A stretch of 64,000 nucleotides of DNA from Paramecium pentaurelia. Lineage: Eukaryota; Ciliophora; Oligohymenophorea; Peniculida; Parameciidae. The stretch is from assembly GCA_905183005.1 (NCBI GenBank), contig CAJJDO010000002.1, forward strand, positions 276,532-340,531, in the 5' to 3' direction. The position numbers were made by a program, and so were the translations under genes. The notes below the pieces were generated by a model that had not been told where the DNA came from, searched no databases, and saw only the letters and a list, made by a program, of their open reading frames with translations. This document shows, piece after piece, positions 36,683 through 48,094 of this stretch. How positions within the stretch are numbered: position 1 is the stretch's first letter; each line of letters begins with the position of its first letter.

Positions 36683-37947
36683 ATGGTAATTAAAAAGACA
36701 ACAAAAAAATAAAGAGTGTTACGTACATCTTAAGGAGTTCTAAAATAATCAAATAAAAAAGTTGGTTTTATCAGTACCAATGCATTAACATAATAACCAG
36801 GAAAGCTTTTAAGAAGACTTGGAGAAAAAAAGAAAGGAATGAGAGAATTAAGAAAAATCAAACGAGAAACTTAAAAATAAACAAGAAAACCAAAAAATAA
36901 GTAATAAGAATAACTTGAAGAATAAGATGATGTACTTGAATTACCAAATACATTTATAATTGATTCATTAAAAATATCACCTGAAGATGAATAAATATTA
37001 TCATAATTTATGGTTGGAAATGATATTAAAACTAATTAAATTATAGAAGATTTTTAAAAAGGATTATAAGATGATGAAAATAAAAAACATCATGAAAATA
37101 TTATGAATAATCCAAAAGTAGTATGTGTATATGAAAAGTATAAAAATTATAATTAAATCTAGTGTTGCAGAATTAATGAAAACATATAGATCAGGTAAAT
37201 TACCATAACCATTCCATCTCATACCAAAATTAGAACATTGGAAATAAGTATTTGAGTTAACTAAACCAAAAGAATGGTCTCCTTAAGCTATCTTTGCAGC
37301 TACTAAAATATTTTCATCTGCTTTAGATAGATAACAAACTGAATATTTATATTCCACTATAATATTACCTGCAGTCAGATTAAGTATTTAAGAAGATAAA
37401 AGATTAAATGTTCATTTATATAATGCATTAATTAAAGCTATGTATAAACCATAAGCATGGTTTAGATCAATATTATTTCCATTGTGTTTAGAAAAAGATT
37501 TTACATTAAAAGAAGCATAAATTATAGGTAGTGTTATACATAAAGTAATAATTATTAATTTGATATTATTTAGTTACATATTCCACCTATTCATGGTTCA
37601 ATAGCTATTTTTAAAGTAGCTTAATTAGATTTTACAGGACCTGTTGCTGTTATATTGAAAGTTTTAATTGAAAAGAAGTTTTCTCTTCCAGAAAGAGTAT
37701 TAATTAATTATATATATTTTAGGCATTAGATGAAGTTATTAAATATTTTATGAGATATGAAAATGATTCAAGAGAAATGCCAGTTATTTGGCATTAAATG
37801 ATTTTGAGAGTCTGTGAATTGTATTAACTTAAATAAGATCATAAAGATTAATTAAAAAGATTAATTAGTAAAAAGAAACATCATTTAATTACAAAGGAAA
37901 TATCAAAATAATTAATAAAAGGAACTAAAATGGATGTAGAAAAATGA
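36683..37947 (+). CDS. BYSL: Bystin (ribosome biogenesis, 40S maturation)
   Basis: Three introns (25, 29 and 26 nt) give 394 residues. The first 130 residues are Lys/Gln-rich and basic. Then RSGKLPQPFHLIPKLEHW, TKPKEWSPQAIFAATKIFSS, YNALIKAMYKPQAWFRSILFPLC, IPPIHGSIAIFKVAQ and MPVIWHQMILRVCE match the bystin/Enp1 domain throughout. Enp1 binds the pre-40S particle in the nucleus and is exported with it to the cytoplasm. Length is slightly below yeast Enp1 (483). It is tightly packed: 33 bp after the PI4K stop and 36 bp before the next gene. Confidence 0.96.
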
Positions 37948-37983
37948 TTATAAAACTAATGTTCATATATTTATTTAATTACA

Positions 37984-38895
37984 ATGGACCTTAATTTTTA
38001 GAATAACTCATTCTTTTATTAATGTTTACGAGGCCCATCATCTAACAGAAGAAATTCAACTCCTCGAAAAAGACCTACATAACCTTAGGCAACCATATAA
38101 TTAGACTTAAGTCTATTATATCAAAATAGCAATCTAGCTGATTCTGCTATTGTTAGTATATCAAGAACTCGGAAATCTCGAGATGTTTAATGTGTTTAAA
38201 CAGTTGATTTATTAAAGAAAGAATTTTAGAATAGAAAACCAATGCTTATGAATAAAAGTTCTAATGTTCATAGATAATATACTTTAATGAATGACATTAA
38301 TAAATAACCTATATTATTGGATCATACAAAGGATCAATCAGATGTTATACTAAAATATCTTCCATAAGGTTAAACATTTTTAAATAAGACAAATTAATCA
38401 ATTTTATAGGCTTGGATACCAACATTACCTTAAGATGAAAGGAAATAAATAGAAAAAAATAAAAAGAACTTTCCAATTCCCAGAAATATTGCATATCATG
38501 AAATTATTGATGGATTAAATACATTATATGGATAAGGCAAAAATAGAAGGTTATGGCCTGGAGAAGAAGCTTTATTGATGGAAACTATTAGATTATACAT
38601 AGAAAAGATACTCTAAAATCCAAAATTATTAATGCATAGTGTACAATTCACATTATAATAAATCATTAAAATATCAGGATTGACTGAAATTGCAAATTAT
38701 AAATTTTGTATGCTATAATTGGAATGTCATTGGAAGATGATGATTACAAGATTCAGATATAGTGGCAATAAAGAATTAAATAAAAAGTCATGGTAACATT
38801 GGCTTGAATTAGCTTAATTAAGAGGACATTTCTTAAATTTATAAAGTGATAATGTTTTAACTTAATATTTATTGAAACATCAACAAATAGAATGA
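37984..38895 (+). CDS. Hypothetical protein, 303 aa
   Basis: Intronless 304-codon frame. The first 150 residues are Asn/Gln/Ser-rich and disordered (NRRNSTPRKRP). The second half is helical with aromatic residues (RRLWPGEEALLMETIRLY, then HWLELAQLRGHFLNL). No motif that I recognise. It starts 36 bp after bystin on the same strand. Confidence 0.7.
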
Positions 38896-39466
38896 CTTAA
38901 TATATTTCGTTATTTTTTTTTTTAATTCATTAATTAAATATCTCTATTAAATTTTGTTGAAATTTTAACTATTATAATAGTAATTAAATGCTTTAGTGAT
39001 GTTGAATTTAAACAAAAGAAAGGCCTTATAATATCTTATCTATAAAATGTTTAATAGTGAATATATTTGAACTTCTATTTATTAAATAATATGAAATTCT
39101 ATTTTTAATTGAATAATTAATTAATAATATCTATTCTGTTTGGAATATAAATTTTAAATATAATATTAAATTAAAATTTGATATCATTTAGTTAAATCAA
39201 AGAAAAAAAAGATTAATAATAAAAATAATAATAGAAATAAACTTAATTTTTCTTTTATATAAATTGGGAATGAATAACAAAGAAAAGATTATTTAAAAAT
39301 ATGGATGATTTGAACAAAATGAATTTAAGTAATATAATTAAATAAAGAATTGAATTATTCATATATTAAAATTAATGGAGAATAAATACTATTTTTTTAA
39401 TATAATTAATTTTTTGATAAAATGATTACGATGTTTTTTATATATTAATGTACTTAAAAAGAACAA
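38896..39466. other. Intergenic, convergent gene ends
   Basis: 570 bp of A+T-rich DNA between convergent genes. Several poly-T and poly-A runs, no coding frame of note. I see no RNA gene. Confidence 0.45.
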
Positions 39467-40112
39467 TCATCTTGCACCTTTTCCTCTTCTTGCAGTGTGA
39501 CTGACATATGGCTTAGCATGTGATCCTGGTAATCCTGCAGCTCTACCAAAATGCTTCAATTCTTCTCTTACTCTTGGTCCTCTTAATAAGATTGTTCCAG
39601 TGCCTTTAAATATTAAATTATTTATATACCAGTTGGGTTTTATTGTGCTAATTGATCAAAAGTCAAGACCTTTCCACCAGCTGCAAGAATTCTCTTTCTT
39701 GCTGTTTCAGTGAATCTTAAAGCACAAACATTGATCTTTGGAACAGTGAGGAGTCGTACACTAAATGCTATTTTATAAATAATTACTCATCTGTGACAGT
39801 GCCTACAACAACAAGTGTTCTTGTCTTATCTTTGGCTGTATTAATTTATTTAACAAGTCTGCTAACACTAATTGGATATCTGGCAGTTCTTGTTTATTAG
39901 AGTCTTCTTAAAATTGTTGCATTGAAATTTGAATCTGTTCTTCTGGCTAAGAATTTATATAACTAAGATTCAAATCAATTATTAAAATACCTTGATTAAC
40001 AATTTCAAATAAAGGTTTGTTGAGGTCACCTTTCTTTAAACATTTCTTTATACTCTTGTCTTCTTATATGCATCAACTCCCTAACATGATTATTAGTGAT
40101 ATTTGTTACCAT
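39467..40112 (-). CDS. RPL18: Large ribosomal subunit protein eL18
   Basis: ATG 40112 is followed directly by a 29-nt intron (GTAACA...GTTAG), giving MGVDAYKKTRVQ. Further introns of 28, 26 and 26 nt (the last ending in AAG) give 179 codons. Family blocks: STNLYLKLLIKLYKFLARRTDS, SRLVKQINTAKDKTRTLVVVGTVTDD, PKINVCALRFTETARKRIL, AGGKVLTFDQLA and the C-terminal GLPGSHAKPYV. These match eL18 of the 60S subunit. Length 178 compares with the usual 185-190. Confidence 0.95.
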
Positions 40113-40520
40113 TTTAAAAATAAATATATCTTTATTTAATTTATGTCATATATAACTACAATAAAATTATTCATCAATTCACAGAATACAATAAACATTA
40201 ACCTTATTATTCATTTAATCCATCTCTTTCTTATCAAATCACTCCATTTAATATTATAAACATCAACTCTGTCAATATTTTACTATCTACTAAAAAAAAT
40301 TTTTAATTTTTGTTTATGAAGTCTATTCTCAAAATGCTTATTAATCATTCATTCATGATCATTTTTGTAAATATAAGTGAAATAGTATTATTGATAGAAT
40401 ATATAATAATATTATATTATTCTTTTGATGGAAATCATAGGATTACTTGAATTTCAATCATAGACGATTCAGGACTAAGAATATAATTTTATAATGCTTA
40501 TTTTATAATAGATATATTAA
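40113..40520. other. Intergenic, divergent from eL18
   Basis: About 400 bp, A+T-rich, holding the presumed eL18 promoter and the 3' flank of the next minus-strand gene. No feature recognised. Confidence 0.45.
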
Positions 40521-41257
40521 TCATCTAGTATAAAATACTCCACCGAAATTTCTAGAGTATCCATTATTTGTGCTCTTAGTGTGATAATCATTATACACAA
40601 AACTTGATTTTCCAACTCCTGGAAGACGATTCCTAAATTGATATTTTAAGTTTACACTGCAAATTCCTTGTTTTTTAATAGATTCAGTTGTTTTAATTTA
40701 TAAATAGATGTCATTAATTCTCTTCTTTAAAGTAATAAATCAGCATCACTAACAATACTGTCAATAATGTGATTTCTTATTGTTGATTTTGGTACTTTGT
40801 TGATTCTTTCATCAAAATACAAACTATTCTTGAATTATTATAGAGTCCTCTATTTAATAATGCTTTGAGAAGGAGTAGAACTATAAAATTTCTATTAATC
40901 CTTCCCTTAAGCAGTCTTAGGAGTTTGATTTGTTAATCTGTATCTATTTTAAGTTACATTTCTATGGTTATGGATTTCAGCCTTTGGTTGATTGCTTTAA
41001 GACTACTAATATTCCTATTCAAATTGTTATTACTCAATCTGATTTTAGAGATTACGATTTTCTTGTTCATCTTGAAACTCTACTTTTAATTGTTTTTAGG
41101 GTGACTACTGTTGTTGTTGATTATAAAACACTTGTTGGGATGCAGAATATTTGGGAATTTCTTGTTTTGGGACATACACGGCAAATTTATTATTAGTTGA
41201 GTATGGTTCATCTTGGAATTCAACATTTTTATATATTGATTTGCTGTTGCTATTCAT
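40521..41257 (-). CDS. Hypothetical protein, 237 aa, Gln/Asn-rich
   Basis: One 23-nt intron (GTAAAC...ATTTAG) gives 238 codons. The first 150 residues are low complexity with many Gln, Asn and Tyr. The C-terminal region ends YSRNFGGVFYTR, which looks structured, and includes RLPGVGKSSFVYND; GVGKSS there resembles a P-loop fragment, but the spacing (GxGKSS without GxxxxGKS) and the lack of other nucleotide motifs make a nucleotide-binding role unlikely. Function unknown. Confidence 0.65.
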
Positions 41258-41296
41258 TAATATTATTTAATAATTAAATAATAATTAAATTACCCT

Positions 41297-41903
41297 ATGA
41301 AATAAGATAAAAAAAAGTAAACTCTTCTTCAAAATCCCAAAAATTAAAGTAAAGGTCCAAAACAATAAGTCACTTAGAAACTTCCAGATGATATGGTAAC
41401 TTATATTTTATGATATAAAAATAATAATAGGAATCAGAAATTAGAGACTGTTTCAATTTTTATGATCCATCAAGAACAGGATTCATCAATCGTTAAAATA
41501 TGAGATCAATATTGGGCAATTTTGGTTTCATTAATAAAACAGTAAAAGACATAGAAGAAGAAATAAGAGATGTTGTAGAAGAGTATTATATCCTTTTATT
41601 CTTAGAACTCGTGATAGTTTTTCATTAAAAGATGTTATTTAATTAATATCTAGAAAGTGGTTTGAAAATAAAGGAAGAGATGATGAAATAGATGAAATTT
41701 ATGAATTGTTTGTAAGAAAGTAAAAATGAAAATTAAATTAAAGGGATCGTAAAGTAGGATTATCAGAAATAAAGAATGTATTTGCTTAATATTTGGATAT
41801 TCAAATAAGTGATGCAGACATTCTTGAATTCATTTAGGATGCAAGTAAAGATAAGGATGGTTTGACAAAAGAAGATATTGCAGCTAAAATGGGTTACATC
41901 TGA
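41297..41903 (+). CDS. EF-hand calmodulin-like protein, 174 aa
   Basis: Introns of 35, 23 and 24 nt (the third GTAAAA...TTAAAG, an AAG acceptor that removes an in-frame TGA) give 175 codons. A basic N-terminal extension of about 35 residues precedes a calmodulin-type core: EIRDCFNFYDPSRTGFINRQNM, then IYELFVRKDRKVGLSEIKNVF, then SDADILEFIQDASKDKDGLTKEDI. The first loop has DPSRTGFI (degenerate), and the last SKDKDGLT lacks the usual first Asp. Calcium binding may therefore be weak. The overall length and helix order resemble centrin/CAPSL-type proteins. Confidence 0.85.
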
Positions 41904-41917
41904 TATTATAATTATAA

Positions 41918-42427
41918 ATGAACTAAAGATAATTAACCTTGTAAACATTTCTTAAAAAACAACCTATCATTAATATAGAATACTAATTACCAACTACTGT
42001 AACTACTAATTCTATTCCAATATCATAATTATTGAGTGATAAATATTCTTAGAAAGTCTTAAGAGTTAGTAATCTTAAGGCATTTTAATAATCATAAGAG
42101 AAATAAAAAAGAGTCACAATAAATATCAAAGTCTAAAAGTTCTTTTAAAAACCTAAATTTGAGAAAGTCAATTAAAAATATCAACCTGCAGAAATATATG
42201 GATTCAATTAAATAATAGAGGAGCTTGATAAAGAAAGAAGTGAAATTAAGGATTTATCATAAAGGATATCTAGAAGTTTTTCACGTGAAGATAAAGAGGT
42301 TACATTTAAAAGAAATAGAGAAAAAAGAAAATTAGATGAATTTAAAGTATTCTTGAATAAAAAGTTTTAAGTGAAATCATAAAGTAAAAAACAAAACAAA
42401 AATACTAATATTGATATCACTATATGA
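41918..42427 (+). CDS. Hypothetical protein, 169 aa, basic
   Basis: Intronless 170-codon frame beginning 14 bp after the EF-hand gene's stop. Lys/Gln/Arg-rich, with a helical stretch (IIEELDKERSEIKDLSQ) in the second half. No domain recognised. It ends convergently 56 bp from the next gene. Confidence 0.65.
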
Positions 42428-42483
42428 TTATATTTTATATTAATAGTATATATATCTCTAAATCATTTGTCTTTATTCAATCA

Positions 42484-43401
42484 TCACAATCTCTTTTTTA
42501 ATTATTTACTAAATTAATTTAAGTCTGCAATGATATGCATTATTTCTTTAACTTCAGGAGTTTAAGAATTATTTATATTCTTTTTATTTTTTTATGTAAT
42601 CTTTGTTTTAGATTTCTCACTCATTTTTGTTTCATTTAATTTTGGTTTAAATGTACAATCTTTCATTTCTTTTTCACTCTTTCTTTTTTATTCATAATTT
42701 ATTTTTTCTTCTAATCTTTATTTCCATTCCTAATTACGTTTTGCAATATCTGGAGGTGATTATGGTTTCTCTTATTGTTTAATCTCAATTTTAGGAGCAG
42801 TTGGAGATTTACGTAAATGAATTTTAGCATAACTTCCATAATAATCTGTGAGAATAGATTATTAAGATTATTTACGAGGAGGAGGAGAAGTCATGATTTA
42901 AGATGAGTTCCTTCGAAATACAAAATTACTATTATTTTGTTATTTGATTGGGCTAATGTCTTCAACAGGAAAGAGTTCTTCTTTAGCTTTAAAACTTGAT
43001 AATCTCAATTCAGATCGTTCTAATGGTAGAGATTGTCTTCTTAATTCTTGAGAATATGTATATCTTTAAAATTGATTAAGAAGAGCTTAATCATCATCTT
43101 TTTGTTCTGTTGTTTCTTCTATTTAATGTGGTTTCATTATGGATGGAGAACTTGTAATTGAATCAGGAATTTTGTTAGGAGTATGTGAAAGTTTTAAGAA
43201 TTCATCATATTTTTTAATTGTCAATTATACATCTTTTTGAACATCTTTAATTAATGAACAAGATTTCTTTGCAACAATTTTTGCATTGAATAAAGATTCA
43301 TTCAATTTAATATGAGATTTATCAGGAGTTATAGGATGGGATACCTTTTATGCATATGATTGTTCATGAATCCTTTTTTTTGATTCTGAAAGTGATTGCA
43401 T
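42484..43401 (-). CDS. Hypothetical protein, 305 aa, Ser/Pro/Lys-rich
   Basis: Intronless 306-codon frame from MQSLSESKKRIHEQ. Low-complexity Ser/Thr/Pro segments (TSPPPRKQ, KSPTAPK, KPQSPPD) alternate with charged helices near the C-terminus (EWKQRLEEKINYEQKRK). Many Ser-Pro/Thr-Pro sites could be phosphorylated. It resembles disordered cytoskeleton-associated proteins but has no diagnostic motif. Confidence 0.7.
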
Positions 43402-43569
43402 ATTCAATAACAATACTTGATTGTTTATATTTAATTTTATTTATTTTGTTTTTGTATTATAAAATATATGTTCATTTTATTATTATAATTAATAATAATC
43501 AAGTAAAGAAAGTGATTAATACAATGAAACTATTATATAATAAATTAATTAGAGAAATAAAATTTTATT

Positions 43570-44549
43570 ATGGATTAATAAGAATTATAGAAAATATGGA
43601 AAGGAATAATAGAAACTCTAAAAAAGAAATATAATGATATTAATACAGCATATTATGATTTAGATATAAATAATTCTGGAGAAATAGAAATTGATGATTT
43701 GGAATCTGAATTAAAGAGAAATCATAATATAAAATCTGATGAGTACTTTTTGATTGATATATCAATAATAGAACCATAAGATATTTGTTTGAATATTTGA
43801 ATACGTCAAAATCTGGAGCTATAGATATAGATGAATTTGAGACTCATTGGACATAAATTGATTCAAATTCTTAATAAAAAAATAAATAAGAAATAGAACC
43901 ATAACTTTTAACATCATCTGGATAAAAATCAACTTAATAATTCTCTGATCTATTTAAAAGTTATGCTTCTGGAAATTCACCTACTAAATATATTAATATT
44001 TAAGGTGATTTCTAAATTAATCACTTTACTCAAACTATTACACCTACTTATGAATAATAAAGACCTCTTAATTTTTTGGATAATTTCAATTATAATAAAA
44101 AAATATCACCACCAAAACATTCTTATTTATTAAAAAATAAAGCTGAAATTTCTTAAGATAAACTTAGAAATATGTAAAATAGAATTACAAATATATTTAA
44201 TGGAATACCAGAACATAAAAATTCATCTCCAAAATTAAGAAAAGATTTTGATATCTATATTAATAATAAATTAGGATAACCAAATACAACCAGAATATAA
44301 ACTTAATTTACATTTGATTTTTAGAATCTTTATTCATAAAGAAGAAATTAAAAAAATTATGAATAAAGATTTTCATTAAATACAAGAACTGATACATCTC
44401 CTAATAGATCTTAAGATAGAATTTCATTATAATAATATGCATATTAATTTTATGATAGAGTTTATGAACTTAAAAAAACTTCATCTTTTATGGGATTGTA
44501 AAAGAAATAATAGATTTAACCTAAAACAACGTTTATGTTCAGATTATGA
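43570..44549 (+). CDS. EF-hand protein with long disordered tail, 316 aa
   Basis: The ATG at 43570 (MDQQELQKIWKG) and one 29-nt intron (GTACTT...AATAG) give 317 codons. Residues 28-40 form an EF-hand loop (DLDINNSGEIEIDD), and after the intron LFEYLNTSKSGAIDIDEFETHW is a second hand lacking the first acidic residue. The remaining 220 residues are Asn/Gln/Ser-rich, disordered and basic. The two-hand head plus tail suggests a calcium-responsive scaffold. An upstream in-frame-looking ORF starting near 43350 is a different, mostly antisense frame. Confidence 0.75.
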
Positions 44550-44607
44550 CCATTTAAATTTATATAATTATTTATCTATTAGTATTCAATTATAAACATA
44601 TTATTAA

Positions 44608-46174
44608 ATGGCAGAAATCAAAATTAGTAATAAAACCAAAGATAGAGTCAATGCTTGCAAAGCCTATATAGAAAGAAAATATAAAGTGTTTATGGATGAA
44701 GAGAAGGAAAAGATATAAGATTGGCTATAATTGGAGTTAATTCTTAAAAGCTTAAATTTTACTCCTATAGAATAAGAGTTGATAAAAAAGGAAATACAAC
44801 GTAAAGAAGCAATGATATTAAGAAAGAAGTTAATATGATTTAATCTTTAGGAGATAAAAGATTACGGTTGAAGATTTTGAATCCCTTGCCATTATTGGTA
44901 GAGGTGCTTTTGGAGAAGTAAGAGTATGTAGACATAAGAGTACAAACGAATTTGTTGCAATAAAAAAAATTAAGAAATCTGAAATGATCTTTAAAAATCA
45001 ATTAGGACATATAAGAGCAGAAAGAGATTTATTAGTATAATCTAAATGTAAATGGATTGTTGAATTAAAATCTTCCTTTTAAGATGATGATAATCTTTAT
45101 TTGGTTATGGAATTTTTAAGTGGAGGAGATTTAATGACTTTATTGATTAAAAAAGATATAATCCCAGAAAGACATGCAAAATTTTATATAGCTGAACTTG
45201 TATTAGCAGTTGAAGAAATTCATAGTATGAATTATATACATAGAGATCTTAAACCTGATAATATTCTTATTGATGCAAATGGTCATCTTAAAATTTCTGA
45301 TTTTGGTCTCTGTAAACATTTAGGTGTACATTATGATATGTCTATCCCATATAAAAATAATGTTCAAGAAATATAATCTAAAAATAATAATTCACGTCGT
45401 TAATTAGCATATTCTACAGTAGGCACTCCTGATTATATAGCTCCAGACATATTCTCATAAAAAGGATATAATTAATTAGTTGATTGGTGGAGTGTTGGAG
45501 TTATTTTATTTGAAATGGTCATAGGTTATACACCATTTTATAGTGATACATCATAAAAAACGTGTAAAAAAATAATATCTTGGAAACAACATTTTCGAAT
45601 ACCCAAAGAACCTAAAATATCTTCTTAATGTTAAGATTTAATTCTTAAATTTATCTGTGATCCTAATGAACGATTAGGAGATCCAAATAAAATAAAAAAA
45701 CATCCTTTTTTTTCTGGTATTGATTGGATTAATATCAGAAATCAATAACCTCCATATATACCTGATAAAAAGAAATTAACATCTAATTTTGATAAATTTG
45801 AAGAAAAAGAACCATGGAAAAATGTTGTTCATAATATTTAAAATGATATAGATTAAGATAAAAATAAATTAATTAATGAAAATAAAAAATATTTTCATGG
45901 ATATACTTATAAAAGAAATTGTGATATAGAAATAAGTCCTATTAAAAGAGCTCTAGAAGAATTAGAAAATATTAGACCTTCAGGTATCAAAGCTGAATTC
46001 GATAAAAAGTAAAGATCTTAGTCTCCAAAACCTGTGAATGTACCACCAGAAATTAATACATCTTAAAGATCTCAGTCTCCAACTATTAAAGATTAAATTA
46101 AAAATACATATATGCAATATATTGGATAATTCTTATCACCTGTAAATAAATAGAAATAAAACAAACAAAATTGA
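44608..46174 (+). CDS. NDR/LATS-type AGC protein kinase, 514 aa
   Basis: One 22-nt intron with a GTT start (GTTAAT...TTTAG) gives 515 codons. The N-terminus matches the NDR Mob-binding helix region (KAYIERKYKVFMDEEKEKI). The kinase core runs GRGAFGEVR, VAIKKIKKSEM, ERDLLVQSKCKWIVELKSSFQD, YIHRDLKPDNILID, SDFGLCKHLG, an NDR-style insert before STVGTPDYIAPD, then DWWSVGVILFEM. The tail includes FTYKR-like HGYTYKRN. The hydrophobic-motif phosphosite FTYKR/FxxYT-type is loosely kept. NDR kinases with Mob1 control cell cycle and morphogenesis; in ciliates they affect cortical division. Catalytic residues are all present. Confidence 0.93.
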
Positions 46175-46894
46175 AAAACAAAATAATATTTTAATTTCAT
46201 ATATATTATTATTATTATTTATGTTAATTTTTAATAACAAATCTAATATTATAGTTAAAAAAACTATTTGAAATCAATAATTAATTTTATTTTATCTATC
46301 TTAAGATTATCAATTAAATAAATAAAGTTTTTGATTAAGTTATCAAAAGGATTGGACATATAAGAGATTAATTATTAAAAAATATACTCTCTATTAATTC
46401 TTTCTATTTTATATAAAGTGATATTTAATTGAAAGAGTAATAAATTATTGATAAATAATATGATAATTGTCATATAGTATGAATATATCTGGAGATCTAA
46501 ATTAATGTATTTTCTTTATAATTAAATAAAAATATTTAATATAATAACAAAATGATTAATTACTTAATCATATTTATTATCCTTTTCACTCATTATTGGT
46601 AGGAATAACATATAATATGAAAAATAAAGTAATATGAATGATTTATAGTAAAATAGCTTTATAAAGAAGTTCAGTTCAATTAATATTTTTTTATACGATT
46701 TTATTCTATAAATTTAAACAAATTTAAGCATAAATTAAAGAATTTTAAGATTTATTGAATAAGATTAATGTTTTTAAGAAATTTAATATGTAGTATCATT
46801 ATAACATTTTATAAATAAAATTGTTTGTGTTAATTATCCTTTTTTGTATATATTTATATAGAAAACTTTAATATAGAAAAACAATTATTAAATT
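46175..46894. other. Intergenic
   Basis: 720 bp, one of the longer gaps. Very A+T-rich with short repeats of ATT/TAA. I see no frame with protein-like texture on either strand and no RNA gene. It presumably contains the promoter of the next gene. Confidence 0.45.
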
Positions 46895-48026
46895 ATGACA
46901 AATAAAGTTCCAGCCTTAATTACACTTGGAGTGGATAGATAAGATCTATTAAAATTTGATGATAAGATGTAATTAGGCAATGATGAATTCAAAATTTCAG
47001 GTGTGAAAATTAGTCTAAATGAAAACTAAATATGCGGAATCTCTTTTACTTACTAAAATATTAAAAATGGAAGAAAAATAATATGTAATGATACTTGCAT
47101 AACTGGTAAAAACATCAGTCAATATGAATTCGAAATAGGTCTAAGTAATAATAAAATTTAAATTCAGATGATTATATTTAGGTCCTTTTCGGATATTACG
47201 AATCTGGAATTACTTAATTAGGAATAATAACTTATAAGGGATAACAAGCCATCTTTGGAAAGGATTAAGGTTATAAATTTAGTTATATGTTCATGGGATA
47301 TACCTTTACAGCAAGTTCTGGTTCTTATAAAAAAGGATGTTTAGAATCTCTAACTTTCAGAGTTGCCAAGCTACCTCGAGACTTTCTAGCTTAGCAAGTA
47401 TGTCATTTATATACTATCTAGTTTACTCCTTTACTTGAAATCATCTACCCAGATAATCCATATGAAAATATTGTTCTAACTAATTTTGAGCAAGAATCAT
47501 AATAATAATATGAATAACAACCTTAGACTGTGATGTAGCCAGTGGTTTCATCTGAAATAATCTACTCAATGAAACAAAATTAGACACCATAATTATAATA
47601 AGGTTATCCAGTTTAGAATCCGGTAGTTCCTCCAAATTAGATGCCTCCTTATGGAAATCCATATTAGTAACCTAATTAATATCAAACATACTAATAATAT
47701 CCAAATAATTAATAATATTACTCTACACCATAATAAGGAGCCAATTAAGTTATTGTAGTAAATTAATAATAATAACCATAATAATAATAATAATAATACT
47801 ATTAAAAATAAGGCCCTGGCTTTGCAGGTACTATGGCTAGAACTGCTTTAGGAACATTTGCAGCTATTGAAACTGTTAGGATGATTGAAAATATAGGTCA
47901 TCATCATCATCATTCAGCAAATGTTGTTGTAGTTGGTATAATTTTCATTTAAATAGTTTAGGTAATAAACATCATGGACATCGTGGACATCATGGACATC
48001 ACGGACATCATGGACATCATCATTGA
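46895..48026 (+). CDS. Jacalin-like lectin domain protein with His-rich tail, 352 aa
   Basis: Introns of 23 (CAG acceptor), 24 and 26 nt give 353 codons. Residues about 25-150 look like a jacalin beta-prism: VKISLNENQICGISFTY, YIQVLFGYYESGITQLGIITYKG, FMGYTFTASSGSYKKGCLESLTF. This fits the GG/FxGxxG...L..L pattern of the fold, but I could not check sugar-site residues with certainty. A Pro/Gln/Tyr-rich linker of about 120 residues follows. Next comes a small Ala/Gly/Met patch (FAGTMARTALGTFAAI), then HHHHH and a tail of GHHGH repeats. The tail could bind Zn or Ni ions. No signal peptide is visible, so it is cytosolic or unconventional. Confidence 0.7.
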
Positions 48027-48094
48027 TTATGAATTAAGAATTGTGATTAAATTATTTATTAATATTTTCAGTAATTTCTAAAATTAAATATTAA

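Noticed and set aside
40521..40590. GVGKSS in the 237-residue protein as an ATP/GTP-binding P-loop.
   Set aside because: The spacing does not fit GxxxxGK[ST] with a hydrophobic strand before it, and no other nucleotide motif is present.
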